Part shown: one piece after another, positions 27,502 to 39,089 of the stretch
How the letters are laid out: every line of letters starts with the position of its first letter
How positions within the stretch are numbered: the first letter of the stretch is position 1
Assembly: GCF_000585415.1 (NCBI RefSeq)
Contig: NZ_KK073876.1
Span: forward strand, 803,810 to 867,809
DNA: 64,000 nucleotides
Reading direction: 5' to 3'
Source of the DNA: Sphingomonas jaspsi DSM 18422
Lineage (GTDB): Bacteria > Pseudomonadota > Alphaproteobacteria > Sphingomonadales > Sphingomonadaceae
Translations under genes and position numbers: made by a program
The notes under the pieces: model-generated
Told to the model about the DNA's origin: nothing
What the model saw: only the letters and a program-made list of their open reading frames with translations
The model's database searches: none

Positions 27502-29457
<1,956 letters not shown>

Positions 29458-29521
29458 GGACGTGAGTCTCCTTATCCGCCCTAAGATAGGCGCTGCCGCC
29501 TCAATGACAATGGACCGCCGA

Positions 29522-30472
29522 TCAGGCGCGGCGGGGCGGTTCGCTCGACACGCGCCATGGCGTCCCGGCCCTGACCAGCAGGCCCGACAGGCTGGCGTTG
29601 CGGCCCTCGTCGAGTGCGGCGATCGCCCGCATCAGCTCGGCCCCGCGCGGTTCGCTGGCGCCAAGTCGCCGAAACGCCGCCACCAGCAGGCGACGTACCA
29701 TGTCGCGTGGCAGGCCCGCAGGGTCGATCGTGACCGCATCGCCATCGATCACCATCCGCTCCGCGATTAGCTTTTCCATTGCCCATTGCAGCGCCTGTTC
29801 GGCATCGGACAGGGCTTCGGCGCTGGTCGCCAGCCGGTCGACGTCGAGATCTGCACCTGTCATCCATTGGCGAACCCGCGCTCGGTCGTGGCGCGGATCG
29901 CAATTGCTCGGATCGTCGACCGGCTCGACCCCGGCCGCCTCGCAGAGTGCGACCAGTTCCCGCTTGCGCCAGCCCAGCAGCGGCCGCACCAGCCGTAGCC
30001 CGTCGTCGCGCCGCATGTCGGCCCTGACCCCCGCCAGCCCCGATAGCCCCGCACCGCGGCCCAGCCGCATCAACAGCGTCTCCGCCTGGTCGTCGGCATG
30101 GTGCGCCGTCGCCACCGCCGGCAAGGCCCGCTCGTCCGCCCACGCGGCCAGCAGCCGATATCGTTCAGCGCGTGCGCGGGCCTGGACATTGGCGGTCGGC
30201 ACCTCATCCCATTGCGCTTCGAGGGCGCGGTGCGGGACGTTCAGGCGGCTGCACAGCGCGGCGACCATCGCCGCTTCGTCCGCCGCGGCTTCGCGCAATC
30301 CGTGGTCGACCGTCGAGGCTTCCACCAGCCCCGGTCGCGCCGCTGCGGACAGCAGCAACAGCGCAAGGCTGTCGGGCCCGCCCGATACGGCCAGCCCGAT
30401 CCGCGTACCGGGCGCGATTAGGGCGTCGAGATCGTGCCCGAAGCGGCGCACCGCCTGCGGGTCGGGCGTCAT
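29522..30472 (-). CDS. tilS: tRNA(Ile)-lysidine synthase TilS
   Basis: 316 residues. The PP-loop SGGPDS is at 30-35, followed by the N-type ATPase domain with [29 protein letters not shown], a TilS hallmark (start and end seen near 122-150). The C-terminal tRNA-binding part is short, as in many alphaproteobacteria. It modifies C34 of the tRNA-Ile CAU anticodon to lysidine. It lies between cpoB and ftsH in a leftward operon. Confidence 0.94.
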   Translation of the reverse strand: MTPDPQAVRRFGHDLDALIAPGTRIGLAVSGGPDSLALLLLSAAARPGLVEASTVDHGLREAAADEAAMVAALCSRLNVPHRALEAQWDEVPTANVQARARAERYRLLAAWADERALPAVATAHHADDQAETLLMRLGRGAGLSGLAGVRADMRRDDGLRLVRPLLGWRKRELVALCEAAGVEPVDDPSNCDPRHDRARVRQWMTGADLDVDRLATSAEALSDAEQALQWAMEKLIAERMVIDGDAVTIDPAGLPRDMVRRLLVAAFRRLGASEPRGAELMRAIAALDEGRNASLSGLLVRAGTPWRVSSEPPRRA

Positions 30473-30494
30473 CGACCCAGCGGCACGCTGCGTG

Positions 30495-31403
30495 TCAGCG
30501 GCACCGGGCCTCGGCCTTGGCCGCCGGAAGCTCGGCGGCTAGCTGCGGACGGATCTGGCCGCGATAGACTTCTTCCAGCTCGGCGTAGGCCTTGCACGCC
30601 TGCCCGGCCTGGCCAAGCTTCATCAGCGACTTGCCGAGGTAGAAGACGCTGTCCTGCGCCCGCTCGCCCTTGGGGTCGCGGCGGTAATTGGCCAGCAGCG
30701 CTTCGGCCGCCGCGCGCGGCTGGCCCTTGTCGAGCATCGCCCGGCCGGCCAAATTGTAGGCCCAGCTTTCGCGGCGGTGGCCCGGATATTTCTTGGCCAT
30801 CGCATTGAGCGCGGTGATCGCCTGGTCGTACTTGCCCTGCTGCCACAGCTGGAAGCCGGCATCATAGGCCGCTTCGCCGGCGGCGTCGAAATCGCTCGAC
30901 GCCGGCGACACCGGCGTGACGGCGGCGGGCTTGGGATCGCGCTTGTTGTTTTCGACCTTGGGACGCGACGGCGGCGGCGGACCGTCGTTCGTCGTTTCCT
31001 GGACCGGCTCGGCGGAATCGTCGCCCGCCGGGTTGGCGTCGCCGCCATTTTCGACCCCGCGCAACCTTTTGTCGTAGTCGGCGCGCATCCGGAACAGTTC
31101 GGTTTCCAGCGTCGACACGCGATTGGCATTTTCTTCCGACGTGCGGACGATGTCGGCCATTTGCCGCTCGATCGCGTCGAGGCGGGTCATCAGGCCGTTG
31201 ACGCTGTCCTGGGTCGCGGCGGGGTCGTCGCTGAACCCGGCAGTGTCGGCCGGCTGGCCCTTGGGGAAGACCTGCTTCTGCACTTGGCGGACCTGCTTTT
31301 CCAGGCGATCGATACGCTGCTCCGGCGTCGGCGGTGCCTTGGCCAGCGCGGGGCCGGTCAGTGCGGTCATCGCCATCAGGGGAATCAGAATCTTGAAACG
31401 CAT
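30495..31403 (-). CDS. cpoB: Cell division coordinator CpoB / YbgF-like
   Basis: 302 residues: signal peptide (cleavage near ALAK, residue 22), a trimerising coiled coil (about 30-115), a Pro/Asp-rich linker, and three TPR repeats (about 175-295; for example AAYDAGFQLWQQGKYDQAITALNAM starts the first). CpoB coordinates PBP1B and Tol-Pal during constriction; here it is not with tol-pal but in the rodZ-cpoB-tilS-ftsH string. The ATG at 31403 begins the signal peptide; an upstream in-frame ATG would add 26 residues that spoil it. Confidence 0.88.
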   Translation of the reverse strand: MRFKILIPLMAMTALTGPALAKAPPTPEQRIDRLEKQVRQVQKQVFPKGQPADTAGFSDDPAATQDSVNGLMTRLDAIERQMADIVRTSEENANRVSTLETELFRMRADYDKRLRGVENGGDANPAGDDSAEPVQETTNDGPPPPSRPKVENNKRDPKPAAVTPVSPASSDFDAAGEAAYDAGFQLWQQGKYDQAITALNAMAKKYPGHRRESWAYNLAGRAMLDKGQPRAAAEALLANYRRDPKGERAQDSVFYLGKSLMKLGQAGQACKAYAELEEVYRGQIRPQLAAELPAAKAEARCR

Positions 31404-31477
31404 CGTCCGGGGTCCTTCAGGGTCTTCGAAACAGGCGCGACTTGGATGCCAGACGGCGGCTGTCGCGCGGGTGAATA

Positions 31478-32404
31478 TCATTCGGTGATGTTGGCCTGTT
31501 CGCTGCTGTTGCCGCCGCTCGCGGTCGTGGCCGCCGGTTCTGGTGAAGGCTGGACGGACGGTTGCGCCTTGGGCGCCGCGGGCCGGCTTGCCGGCCGCTT
31601 CGGAGCGTCGGCGGCCGGCGCGGTCGCGGCCGAGGGCGGCGGCGCGGGTGTCGTCGCGGCGGCTGGCGCTTTCAGCAGGTCCTCACCCTTCAGGCTGACG
31701 TCGGACGCGCGCTGTCCGGCCGGGCCGACGGTGGGCACCGCCTGATCGCCGACCATGATCTGCAGCGCTTCGGGGCGGCTGGTGGTCAGCGTCGGGGCAA
31801 TCGCCTCGGCCGGCACGTCATAACGTTCGCCCGCGGCCAGTTCGCCCTGTTTCAGGATCGCCTGCCCGTCGCGGATGTCGATCCACACGCGGTCCTTCGC
31901 GGTGATGCTGACGAGCGGGGCAGCAACCGGGGTCGGCGCAGCGATTGCGGCGTTGGCCAGCGGGTCTTCGCTTGCCGCCACCGGCGCCGGATCGGCTTCG
32001 AGCGACCGCGTCCGCGCCCACATCAGGCCCGCCACGACCAGGGCAAGCAGGATCAGCGCACCGATCACCAGTCCCTTGGGCATCGAGCGCGCCGGATCGG
32101 CGGCTTCATAGACTTCGGGCTGGCCGTAGATCGGGCGGCTGCCGCCCATCTCTTCGCGCAGCGCATCGCCGATCTCGGTCCGGTCGAGCCCGACCGCGCC
32201 GGCGTAATTCTTGGCGAAACCGATGCTGTAGGTGGCGGCCGGCAGCTTGTCCCATTCGCTGTTTTCCAGCGCCAGCAGGTGGCGCGTCGGGATCCGGGTC
32301 GACGCCGCAATTTCCTCGACCGAAAGTTTCCTGGCCTCGCGCGCCTCGCGCAGCCTCTGGCCGACCGTCAACGCCGTCACTTCCACCGTCTCGTCCATTC
32401 CCAT
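31478..32404 (-). CDS. rodZ: RodZ-like helix-turn-helix membrane protein
   Basis: 308 residues. The N-terminal Xre-like HTH (about 12-85, LREAREARKLSVEEIAAST) is followed by one membrane helix (GLVIGALILLALVVAGLMW, about 112-130), a periplasmic domain with SITAKDRVWIDIRDG (DUF4115-like), and an Ala/Pro-rich tail. RodZ links MreB filaments to the rod-shape machinery. It lies 80 bases downstream of ptsP and 75 bases before cpoB. Confidence 0.85.
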   Translation of the reverse strand: MGMDETVEVTALTVGQRLREAREARKLSVEEIAASTRIPTRHLLALENSEWDKLPAATYSIGFAKNYAGAVGLDRTEIGDALREEMGGSRPIYGQPEVYEAADPARSMPKGLVIGALILLALVVAGLMWARTRSLEADPAPVAASEDPLANAAIAAPTPVAAPLVSITAKDRVWIDIRDGQAILKQGELAAGERYDVPAEAIAPTLTTSRPEALQIMVGDQAVPTVGPAGQRASDVSLKGEDLLKAPAAATTPAPPPSAATAPAADAPKRPASRPAAPKAQPSVQPSPEPAATTASGGNSSEQANITE

Positions 32405-32483
32405 CCCCCGGGCCTATCAGCCTGATTTCGCGTCTGTTGTCGGGGCCGTCGGAGGCGCTGTCAATGGCCGCCCGCGCCGCCGG

Positions 32484-34745
32484 TCAGCCCAGGTCAACGC
32501 CTTGTCTTTTTGCCCAGTCGGCCAACGACTTGCGCATGTTGGGGGGCGGTTTGGCCAGCAGGCCTTTCAGCTTCTGGGCGACCGCCCCGGCGTCGAGCGA
32601 GCGGACCATCGCCTTGATCGGTCCGACCGCCGCGGGGGTGATCGACAGGCTGTCGACCCCGATCCCGATCAGCGCCATCGCTTCCAACGGCCGGCCGCCC
32701 ATTTCGCCGCAGACGCGGACGGTGACGTCGGCGTCCTTGCACTGCTTCACCACGCGCGAAAGGAAGCGCAGGATTGCCGGGCTCAGCCAGTCGTAGCGCT
32801 CGGCAAGGCGCGGGTCGGCACGGTCGGCGGCGAACAGGAATTGGGTCAGGTCGTTGGTGCCGATCGAAATGAAGTCGACCCGCGGCAGCAGCTGGTCGAG
32901 CATCTCGGCAAGGCTCGGCACCTCCAGCATCGCGCCGTACAGGATGCGCGAGGGAAGGGGCCGCTTAGACTTGTGCAGCCATTCGACCTGTTCCTCGAAC
33001 AGCTTTCGCGCTTCTTCATATTCCCACGGTTCGCTGACCATCGGAAACATGACGCGCAATATCTTGCCGTCGGCGGCTTCCAGCAGCGCGCGCGCCTGCG
33101 CCTTCATCAGCGCCTGCCGCTCCAGGCTGAGGCGGAGCGCGCGCCAGCCCATCGCCGGGTTTTCCGCCTCGTCGCGGTCGTCGCTGAGGTAGGGCAGCGC
33201 CTTGTCGCCGCCGATGTCGACCGTGCGGAACACCACCGGCCGGTCGCCGGCAACGTCGAGGACCGACTTGTACAGCCGGTACTGGCTTTCGCGGCCGGGC
33301 AAAGTGGCGGCAACCAGGAACTGGAATTCGGTACGGAACAGGCCGATCCCTTCCGCACCCGAACTTTCGAGCAGCGCGACATCCTCGGCCAGCCCCGCAT
33401 TGACCATCAGCCCGACATGCTTGCCGTCCTTGGTTTCCGACGGCTTGGTTTTCAGCGCGGCATATTCGGCGCGGCGCTTCTGGCTCATCGCCATGCGCTG
33501 GTCGAAGCTGTTGGTGATCGGACGGGTCGGGCGGACGATGATGGTGGCGGTATCGCCGTCGACCAGGATCGGATCGCCTTCGTTGGCGATATGGCGGATG
33601 TCGGTCACACGGCCGACCACCGGCACGCCCATGGCGCGGGCGACGATGGTAACGTGCGCGGTCAGGCTGCCTTCTTCCAGCACCACGCCCTTCAACCGCC
33701 GCCGGTCATATTCCAGCAGTTCGGCCGGCCCCAGGTTGCGCGCGATCAGGATGGTGTCTCGGGCCAGACCGGTCTGTGCGGCGGTGCCCATCCGCCCGCT
33801 GACGATGCGCAGCAGCCGGTTCGACAGATCCTCGAGGTCGTGCATCCGCTCCTTCAGCAGCGGGTCGTCGATTTCGCGCATCCTTGCGCGGGTGCGTTGC
33901 TGGACCCGCTCGATCGCAGCTTCGGCGGTCAGGCCGCTGTCAATCGCCTCGTTGATCCGCCGCGACCAGCCTTCGTCGTAGGCGAACATCTTGTAGGTCT
34001 CGAGGATCTCGTTGTGCTCGCCGGTCGTGCCGAATTCGGCCTCGCGGGTCATATTGTCGATCTGTTCGCGCATCCGGCGGAAGGCGGCGTAGACTCGCGC
34101 GCGCTCGGCCTCCGTATCCTCGGCGACGGTATGCTCGATGACCACCTTGGGCTGGTGGAAGACGGCGACGCCCTTGGCCATGCCGGTGACCAGCTTCAGC
34201 CCGGTTTCGCGCTGCATGCCGGCACCGCGATCGCCGGTCCGACTGCCGTCGACCAGCCGGGCGCTGGCCATCAATTCGCTCAGCACCATGGCGACCGTCT
34301 GCAGCGCCTCGATCTCGACCTCTTCATACCGGCGCGGATCGGCATGCTGGACCGCCAGCACCCCGATCGCGCTTTCGCGGCGGATGATCGGCACCCCGGC
34401 AAAACTGTGAAACCGTTCTTCGCCGGTTTCGGGGCGATAGGCGAAGCTGGGATGGTCGGCGGCTTCGGCCAAATTGAGGATGCGCCCTTCCTCGGCGATC
34501 GTCCCGACCAGCCCTTCGCCCAGCGCCAGCCGGGTGACATGCACCGCTTCCTTGCGCAGGCCGTGCGTCGCGAACAGTTCAAGGCCCTGGTCGCGCAACA
34601 GGTAGATCGAACAGACCTCGCTGCGCATCGCCTCGGCGATAAGGTCGACGACATGGTCAAGCTTGCCCTGCGCCGACCCGCGCTTGGCCATCACGTCGTG
34701 AAGGCCGGTCAGAATCTCCCGGGCGGCGGTGGCGGCAGTTGGCAT
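32484..34745 (-). CDS. ptsP: PtsP: GAF-domain phosphoenolpyruvate-protein phosphotransferase (EI-Ntr)
   Basis: 753 residues: GAF domain (about 25-165), PEP-utilising N-terminal region, phosphohistidine domain with active His in GSLTAHVTIVARAMG, and a TIM-barrel PEP-binding domain with catalytic Cys in VRVCGEMGGRP. It is the first enzyme of the nitrogen PTS, passing phosphate from PEP to NPr. The start at MPTAATAARE fits the GAF domain; an ATG 18 codons upstream is possible. Together with lysC it keeps an alphaproteobacterial neighbourhood, here interrupted by two genes. Confidence 0.94.
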   Translation of the reverse strand: MPTAATAAREILTGLHDVMAKRGSAQGKLDHVVDLIAEAMRSEVCSIYLLRDQGLELFATHGLRKEAVHVTRLALGEGLVGTIAEEGRILNLAEAADHPSFAYRPETGEERFHSFAGVPIIRRESAIGVLAVQHADPRRYEEVEIEALQTVAMVLSELMASARLVDGSRTGDRGAGMQRETGLKLVTGMAKGVAVFHQPKVVIEHTVAEDTEAERARVYAAFRRMREQIDNMTREAEFGTTGEHNEILETYKMFAYDEGWSRRINEAIDSGLTAEAAIERVQQRTRARMREIDDPLLKERMHDLEDLSNRLLRIVSGRMGTAAQTGLARDTILIARNLGPAELLEYDRRRLKGVVLEEGSLTAHVTIVARAMGVPVVGRVTDIRHIANEGDPILVDGDTATIIVRPTRPITNSFDQRMAMSQKRRAEYAALKTKPSETKDGKHVGLMVNAGLAEDVALLESSGAEGIGLFRTEFQFLVAATLPGRESQYRLYKSVLDVAGDRPVVFRTVDIGGDKALPYLSDDRDEAENPAMGWRALRLSLERQALMKAQARALLEAADGKILRVMFPMVSEPWEYEEARKLFEEQVEWLHKSKRPLPSRILYGAMLEVPSLAEMLDQLLPRVDFISIGTNDLTQFLFAADRADPRLAERYDWLSPAILRFLSRVVKQCKDADVTVRVCGEMGGRPLEAMALIGIGVDSLSITPAAVGPIKAMVRSLDAGAVAQKLKGLLAKPPPNMRKSLADWAKRQGVDLG

Positions 34746-34801
34746 CGCCGACAGGGCTAGCAGGGAAGGGGCCGTTTTTCCAAGCGCTGACGAACGCATC
34801 C

Positions 34802-34821
34802 GTTTCGGTTTGATGCGAAAC
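34802..34821. promoter_or_regulatory. Inverted repeat between ptsP and the hemerythrin-like gene
   Basis: GTTTCG-N8-CGAAAC is a perfect 6-bp dyad in the divergent gap between ptsP (start 34745) and the hemerythrin-like gene (start 34877). It could be an operator for either gene. No named consensus is matched convincingly. Confidence 0.35.
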
Positions 34822-34876
34822 AGGCCGGTAAGTCGCTGGCCCCACGGTGCCCGGCGACCAGTCCGGGAGTAAAGCG

Positions 34877-35323
34877 ATGCCCAGTACCGCCAACCTGCGC
34901 CGCCAGCATGACGCCGCCATGACCCTTGCCTCGCAGATCATCGACCTGATGGACCGGTGCGAAAGCTGCAACGACGCCTATCGGATCTCGCTGGCGCTGG
35001 CCAAATTGCTCGGCTTGCTGCGCATCCACCTCGCGCAGGAAGACCAGGGGCTTTACCCGGCGATGATCCGTTCGGGCGATGCCGACGCCGCGGCAACCGC
35101 TCAGGCATTCGCCACCGAAATGGGCGGATTGGCCGAACAGCTTGAACGCTTCGCCGCTCGCTGGACCTGCTCGGCGGCGATTTTCGCAGCGCTCGCGGAA
35201 TTCAGGGCCGAAGCGATGGCGGTGTTCGCCGCCCTCGCAACCCGCATTCACCGCGAAAATGAAGAGCTTTATCCGCTCGCGCAGCGGGTCGTCGCCGCCC
35301 GCATGCACCAGGACGCGGCCTAG
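34877..35323 (+). CDS. Hemerythrin-like (HHE) domain protein
   Basis: 148 residues, all-helical. Candidate diiron ligands are H10 (RRQHDAA), HLAQE near 52-56 and HRENE near 130-134, giving two HxxxE pairs as in hemerythrins, each followed by LYP. It may bind oxygen, nitric oxide or iron. The ATG at 34877 has a modest ribosome site (GGGAG). It is transcribed divergently from ptsP and converges on the nitronate-monooxygenase-like gene with a 4-base overlap. It is unrelated in length and tail to the other hemerythrin at 15 kb. Confidence 0.8.
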   Translation: MPSTANLRRQHDAAMTLASQIIDLMDRCESCNDAYRISLALAKLLGLLRIHLAQEDQGLYPAMIRSGDADAAATAQAFATEMGGLAEQLERFAARWTCSAAIFAALAEFRAEAMAVFAALATRIHRENEELYPLAQRVVAARMHQDAA

Positions 35324-36375
35324 CGCGCCCCCAGCGCGTGCGCCGCCTCGTCGACCAGTTCCCTGACGATGTCGGCCACGGGTTCCTCGCGCTTGACCAT
35401 GCCCACCGACTGGCCGGCCATGACGCTGCCGCTCTCGACGTCGCCGTCGATCACCGCTCGGCGCAGCGCTCCCGCCCAATAATGTTCGATCTGCAGCTGG
35501 GCCTCGCCCATCTCGATCTCGCCGCTGTCGAGCTTGGCCGCGACTTCGCGTTGCTTGGCCGAGAAATTTTCCATCTCGCGATTCTTCAGCGCGCGCACCG
35601 GGATCACCGGCAGGCGCGGGTCGATCTGCACCGACGGGATCGCGTCGCGGGCCGAGGCGCGCAGGAACGCCTTCTTGAAATTGGGGTGCGCAATGCACTC
35701 GGTCGCGCAGACGAAGCGAGTGCCGAGCTGGACGCCGACCGCACCCATCTCAAGGTATGCCGCCATCGCCTCGCCGCGGCCGATCCCACCGGCGACGAAC
35801 ACCGGCACCTGCTCTGCGACTTCCGGCAAAATCTCCTGCGCCAGCACGCTGGTCGACACCGGACCGATATGGCCGCCAGCCTCCATCCCTTCGATTACCA
35901 GCGCATCGACGCCCGAGCGAATGAGCTTCTTGGCCAGCGCCAGCGCGGGCGCAAAGGCGATCAGCTTGGCGCCGCTCGCCTTGATCCGCTCGATCGACCC
36001 CGCCGGCGGCAGCCCGCCCGCCAGCACGACATGGCCGACCTGATGCTTGGCGCAGATATCGATCAGCTCGTTCAGCTGCGGGTGCATGGTGATGAGGTTC
36101 ACGCCGAATGGCTTGTCGGTCATCGCCTTGGTTGCCGCGATTTCCTTGTCGAGCAGTTCGGGCGGCATCGCGCCGCAGGCAATGACGCCGAACCCGCCGG
36201 CGTTCGAAATCGCGCTGACCAGGTTGCGCTCGGAAATCCAGCTCATCGCCCCGCCGAGGATCGCCCATTCGGTGCCAAGGAATTCGCACCCGCGCGCCAT
36301 CAGTTCCTTCAGGCGCAGCATCCCCGCATCGCCATGCATGACGCGCGCTTCCGCGATCAGGCCTTCACCGCTCAT
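35320..36375 (-). CDS. NAD(P)H-dependent flavin oxidoreductase / nitronate monooxygenase family
   Basis: 351 residues, FMN-binding TIM barrel. Visible family features are AILGGAMSWIS (about 39-48), the central GGLPP loop (120-124), EGMEAGGHIG with the catalytic-type His169, and FVAGGIGRG for flavin phosphate binding. Such enzymes oxidise nitronates or act as FMN-dependent enoyl-ACP-type reductases; the substrate here is open. It starts two bases after the lysC stop with GGGGAG upstream, so it is probably co-transcribed with lysC. Confidence 0.85.
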   Translation of the reverse strand: MSGEGLIAEARVMHGDAGMLRLKELMARGCEFLGTEWAILGGAMSWISERNLVSAISNAGGFGVIACGAMPPELLDKEIAATKAMTDKPFGVNLITMHPQLNELIDICAKHQVGHVVLAGGLPPAGSIERIKASGAKLIAFAPALALAKKLIRSGVDALVIEGMEAGGHIGPVSTSVLAQEILPEVAEQVPVFVAGGIGRGEAMAAYLEMGAVGVQLGTRFVCATECIAHPNFKKAFLRASARDAIPSVQIDPRLPVIPVRALKNREMENFSAKQREVAAKLDSGEIEMGEAQLQIEHYWAGALRRAVIDGDVESGSVMAGQSVGMVKREEPVADIVRELVDEAAHALGAR

Positions 36376-36377
36376 CC

Positions 36378-37601
36378 TTATTCTCCCCGCGGCGCGTCGA
36401 GGCCGAAGGCGGTGTGGAGCACGCGCACGGCCAGCTCCATCTCGTCCTCGGCGACCAATGCGCTCACCTTGATCTCGCTCGCGCTCACCGCCAGCAGGTT
36501 GATGTTCCGCTCGGCCAGCGTCGCGAACATCCGCGCCGCCAGTTCCGGATTGGACCTTATGCCGACCCCGACGATCGACACTTTCGCCACCGCATCGTCG
36601 GTCAATATGTCGCCCTCGATCCCCGCGCTCTTCAGCACGCTCACCGCCTGCGCAAGGCTCGCGCGCGGCACGGTAAAGGTAAGGTCGCTCGACCCCGCAC
36701 CCTCGGTCGCGGCGTGGACGATCATGTCGACCTGGATACCCGCATCGGCCAGCGGTCCCATCACCGCCGCGACCGTCCCCGGCCTGTCGGCGATGCGGGT
36801 CAGCGTGATGCGCGCCTCGTTGCGGTCCGCGGCGATCCCCGCGATGGCGTTGCGCTCCATATCCTCTGCTCCCAGTTCGGGGACGATCTCGGTCCCCGGC
36901 AAATCGTCGAAGGCGGTAAGCACGCGCAGCGGCATCCGCTCGCGCATCGCCAGCCCCACGCTGCGCACCTGCAGCACCTTGGCCCCGACCCCGGCCAGCT
37001 CCAGCATTTCTTCAAAGGTGATGCGGTCCAGCTTCCTCGCCCGTGGCACGATGCGCGGGTCGGTGGTGTAGACCCCGTCGACGTCGGTGTAGATGTCGCA
37101 GCGGTCGGCCTTGACCCCGGCCGCGATCGCCACCGCGCTGGTATCCGACCCGCCGCGGCCCAGCGTCGCCACGCGTCCGTCCTCGCTGACGCCCTGGAAG
37201 CCGGGGATGACGCAGACCATGCCGCCTTTCAGCGCCTCGTCCAGCGCGCCGCCCTCAACATCCTCGATCCGCGCGTTGCCATGGACGCCGCTGGCGCGAA
37301 CCAGCTGCCAGCCCATGAAGCTGCGCGCCTTCACGCCCATATTCTGCAGCGTCATGGCCAGCAGCCCGCTGGTGACCTGCTCGCCGCTGGCGACGACCAC
37401 GTCATATTCCTTGGGGTCATGGATGGCGGCGGCTTCCTTGCAGAATTGGACCAGCCGGTCGGTCTCGCCCGCCATCGCCGATACCACCACCAGCACTTCG
37501 TTGCCGGCATCGGCCTCGCGCTTCACCCGCGCCGCGACCGACCGGATGCGCTCGATCCCGGCCATCGACGTTCCGCCGAATTTCATGACGATGCGGGGCA
37601 T
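36378..37601 (-). CDS. lysC: Aspartate kinase
   Basis: 407 residues, the usual length. It has K7-F-G-G-T-S at the N-terminus, the kinase motifs LGRGGSDTSAVAIA and DIYTDVDGVYTTDPR, and two C-terminal ACT domains (about 265-400) for feedback inhibition by lysine/threonine. It phosphorylates aspartate, the first step to lysine, threonine, methionine and diaminopimelate. The frame is open far upstream through ubiG antisense, but MPRIVMKFGGTS at 37601 is the family start. It is divergent from ubiG. Confidence 0.96.
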   Translation of the reverse strand: MPRIVMKFGGTSMAGIERIRSVAARVKREADAGNEVLVVVSAMAGETDRLVQFCKEAAAIHDPKEYDVVVASGEQVTSGLLAMTLQNMGVKARSFMGWQLVRASGVHGNARIEDVEGGALDEALKGGMVCVIPGFQGVSEDGRVATLGRGGSDTSAVAIAAGVKADRCDIYTDVDGVYTTDPRIVPRARKLDRITFEEMLELAGVGAKVLQVRSVGLAMRERMPLRVLTAFDDLPGTEIVPELGAEDMERNAIAGIAADRNEARITLTRIADRPGTVAAVMGPLADAGIQVDMIVHAATEGAGSSDLTFTVPRASLAQAVSVLKSAGIEGDILTDDAVAKVSIVGVGIRSNPELAARMFATLAERNINLLAVSASEIKVSALVAEDEMELAVRVLHTAFGLDAPRGE

Positions 37602-37655
37602 GGGCTGGACGTTTTCCTCGTGACCTCGTTGCGCCACGCCTGTTAGGGAGAGGGC

Positions 37656-38378
37656 ATGAGCAAGACAAGCATTGTCGATCACGAAGCCGCCCATTTCGGC
37701 AGCATGGCGGGCGATTGGTGGGACCCCAACGGCGCCTCGGCGATGCTGCACAAGCTCAACCCGGTGCGCCTGTCTTACGTCCGCGACATGGTCGACCAGC
37801 ATTGGAGCGGCGACGAATGCGGCTTCCGCCCGCTGGAAGGCAAGAGCGCACTCGACGTCGGTTGCGGCGCGGGGCTGCTGGCGGAACCGCTCGCGCGGCT
37901 GGGCGCGACAGTCACCGCCATCGACGCCGCCCCCGAACTCATCGCCGCCGCCAGGGCCCATGCGGAGGGCGCGGGGCTCAGCATCGACTATCGGGCGATG
38001 GGCGTCGAAGACCTCGGCGGCCAGTACGACCTCGTCACCTCGATGGAGGTGATCGAACATGTCGCCGACCCGCAGGCATTCGTCACCAGCCTCGCCGCGC
38101 GGCTGGCGCCCGGCGGCCTCCTCATCCTCTCCACCCCCAACCGCACCGCCTGGTCGAAGCTGCTGACGATCACCCTGGCGGAAGGTTTCGGGCGGATTCC
38201 GAAAGGCACCCACGACTTCGAAAAATTCATCGACCCCGACCAAATGCGCGGCCTTCTAGCCAACGCGGGGCTCGAAGTGATCGACGTCGAAGGCATCGCA
38301 GTGAGCCCGATGAAGGGCCTGCATTTGAGCGAGGACACGCGGCTGAATTATCTGATTGCGGCCCGTCGACTTAGCTAG
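37656..38378 (+). CDS. ubiG: Ubiquinone biosynthesis O-methyltransferase UbiG
   Basis: 240 residues. Class I SAM methyltransferase with motif I LDVGCGAGLLAEPLA (about 66-80), post-I AIDAAPE and the acidic EVIEHV (about 133-138). The N-terminal HEAAHFGSMAGDWWDPNGA and C-terminal GTHDFEKFI are UbiG-specific. It performs both O-methylations of ubiquinone synthesis. It is divergently transcribed from lysC, a pairing common in alphaproteobacteria. Confidence 0.95.
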   Translation: MSKTSIVDHEAAHFGSMAGDWWDPNGASAMLHKLNPVRLSYVRDMVDQHWSGDECGFRPLEGKSALDVGCGAGLLAEPLARLGATVTAIDAAPELIAAARAHAEGAGLSIDYRAMGVEDLGGQYDLVTSMEVIEHVADPQAFVTSLAARLAPGGLLILSTPNRTAWSKLLTITLAEGFGRIPKGTHDFEKFIDPDQMRGLLANAGLEVIDVEGIAVSPMKGLHLSEDTRLNYLIAARRLS

Positions 38379-38396
38379 GGGCCAAAGGGGGGCATA

Positions 38397-39089
38397 ATGT
38401 TTGGACGGAAGAAGTCTCAGGTCGACCGTCACCGTGATGAATTGTCCGCAATCGCCGACAACGTCGCAACGCTGGCGTCCTTGCTGTCGAAGGTGAAGGC
38501 GCATCAGGCGAGGCTCGGGGCCCGGCCGCTGTTAGACGTTGGGATAAAGGGCGCTGAAACTATCACCCGGGTCTACGCAAACATCACCCAGCTTTATCGC
38601 ACGACCAACAACGAAAGCCCGGTCTTCGATCAGACGATGGCCGCTTTCCGGGAAAACCTTCCCGTACAGCTCTCGCTGATGTCTTATTTCGCCATGCTGG
38701 GTGACGGCATGTTGCTTGCGGAATCGACAGGAAAAACCTCTCCATCGGACGGAGAGGCCTGGAATGCATTGCTCGATTATGCAGACGATCAGGTGGTGAA
38801 GATGCGCGCCGAAATCGCCTCGCTCGAAAATCTGAAGGCCGATCATCAAGAGATTTGGCCTGCAATACTGGACCTCGCGGCGATGCGGGCGGGAACAGAC
38901 GACAAGGCGGAGGCGCTGTCGCATTATCGCGATAATGTCGCAGCACATGGCGATTTGCCGCGACCCTCCGCCGCGACCCTCGGCGAAATCATCGGCACCT
39001 TCACCAACAGCTTCGATATCATCCAGACCGAACGGCAGAACTTGGCCATGACCATCGCGGCGCGATCGGCCTTGCGGCAACACGATTAG
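38397..39089 (+). CDS. Hypothetical protein, helical, unknown family
   Basis: 230 residues, no signal peptide or membrane segment, predicted mostly helical. The start ATG 38397 has a good AAGGGGG site 18 bases after ubiG. Codon choice is less GC-biased than in the neighbours (more A/T third positions, such as aaa, gat, tat), which hints at acquisition or low expression. I recognise no family or motif. It marks the start of a patch (38.4-41 kb) of short and orphan genes. Confidence 0.65.
   Translation: MFGRKKSQVDRHRDELSAIADNVATLASLLSKVKAHQARLGARPLLDVGIKGAETITRVYANITQLYRTTNNESPVFDQTMAAFRENLPVQLSLMSYFAMLGDGMLLAESTGKTSPSDGEAWNALLDYADDQVVKMRAEIASLENLKADHQEIWPAILDLAAMRAGTDDKAEALSHYRDNVAAHGDLPRPSAATLGEIIGTFTNSFDIIQTERQNLAMTIAARSALRQHD

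Noticed and set aside
32232..34760. 842-codon rightward open frame over rodZ and ptsP
   Set aside because: Antisense shadow of ptsP and rodZ; no motifs and biased composition.
37602..38243. N-terminal extension of lysC reaching over ubiG
   Set aside because: The frame is open by chance; aspartate kinases start at the MKFGGTS region and ubiG is certain on the other strand.
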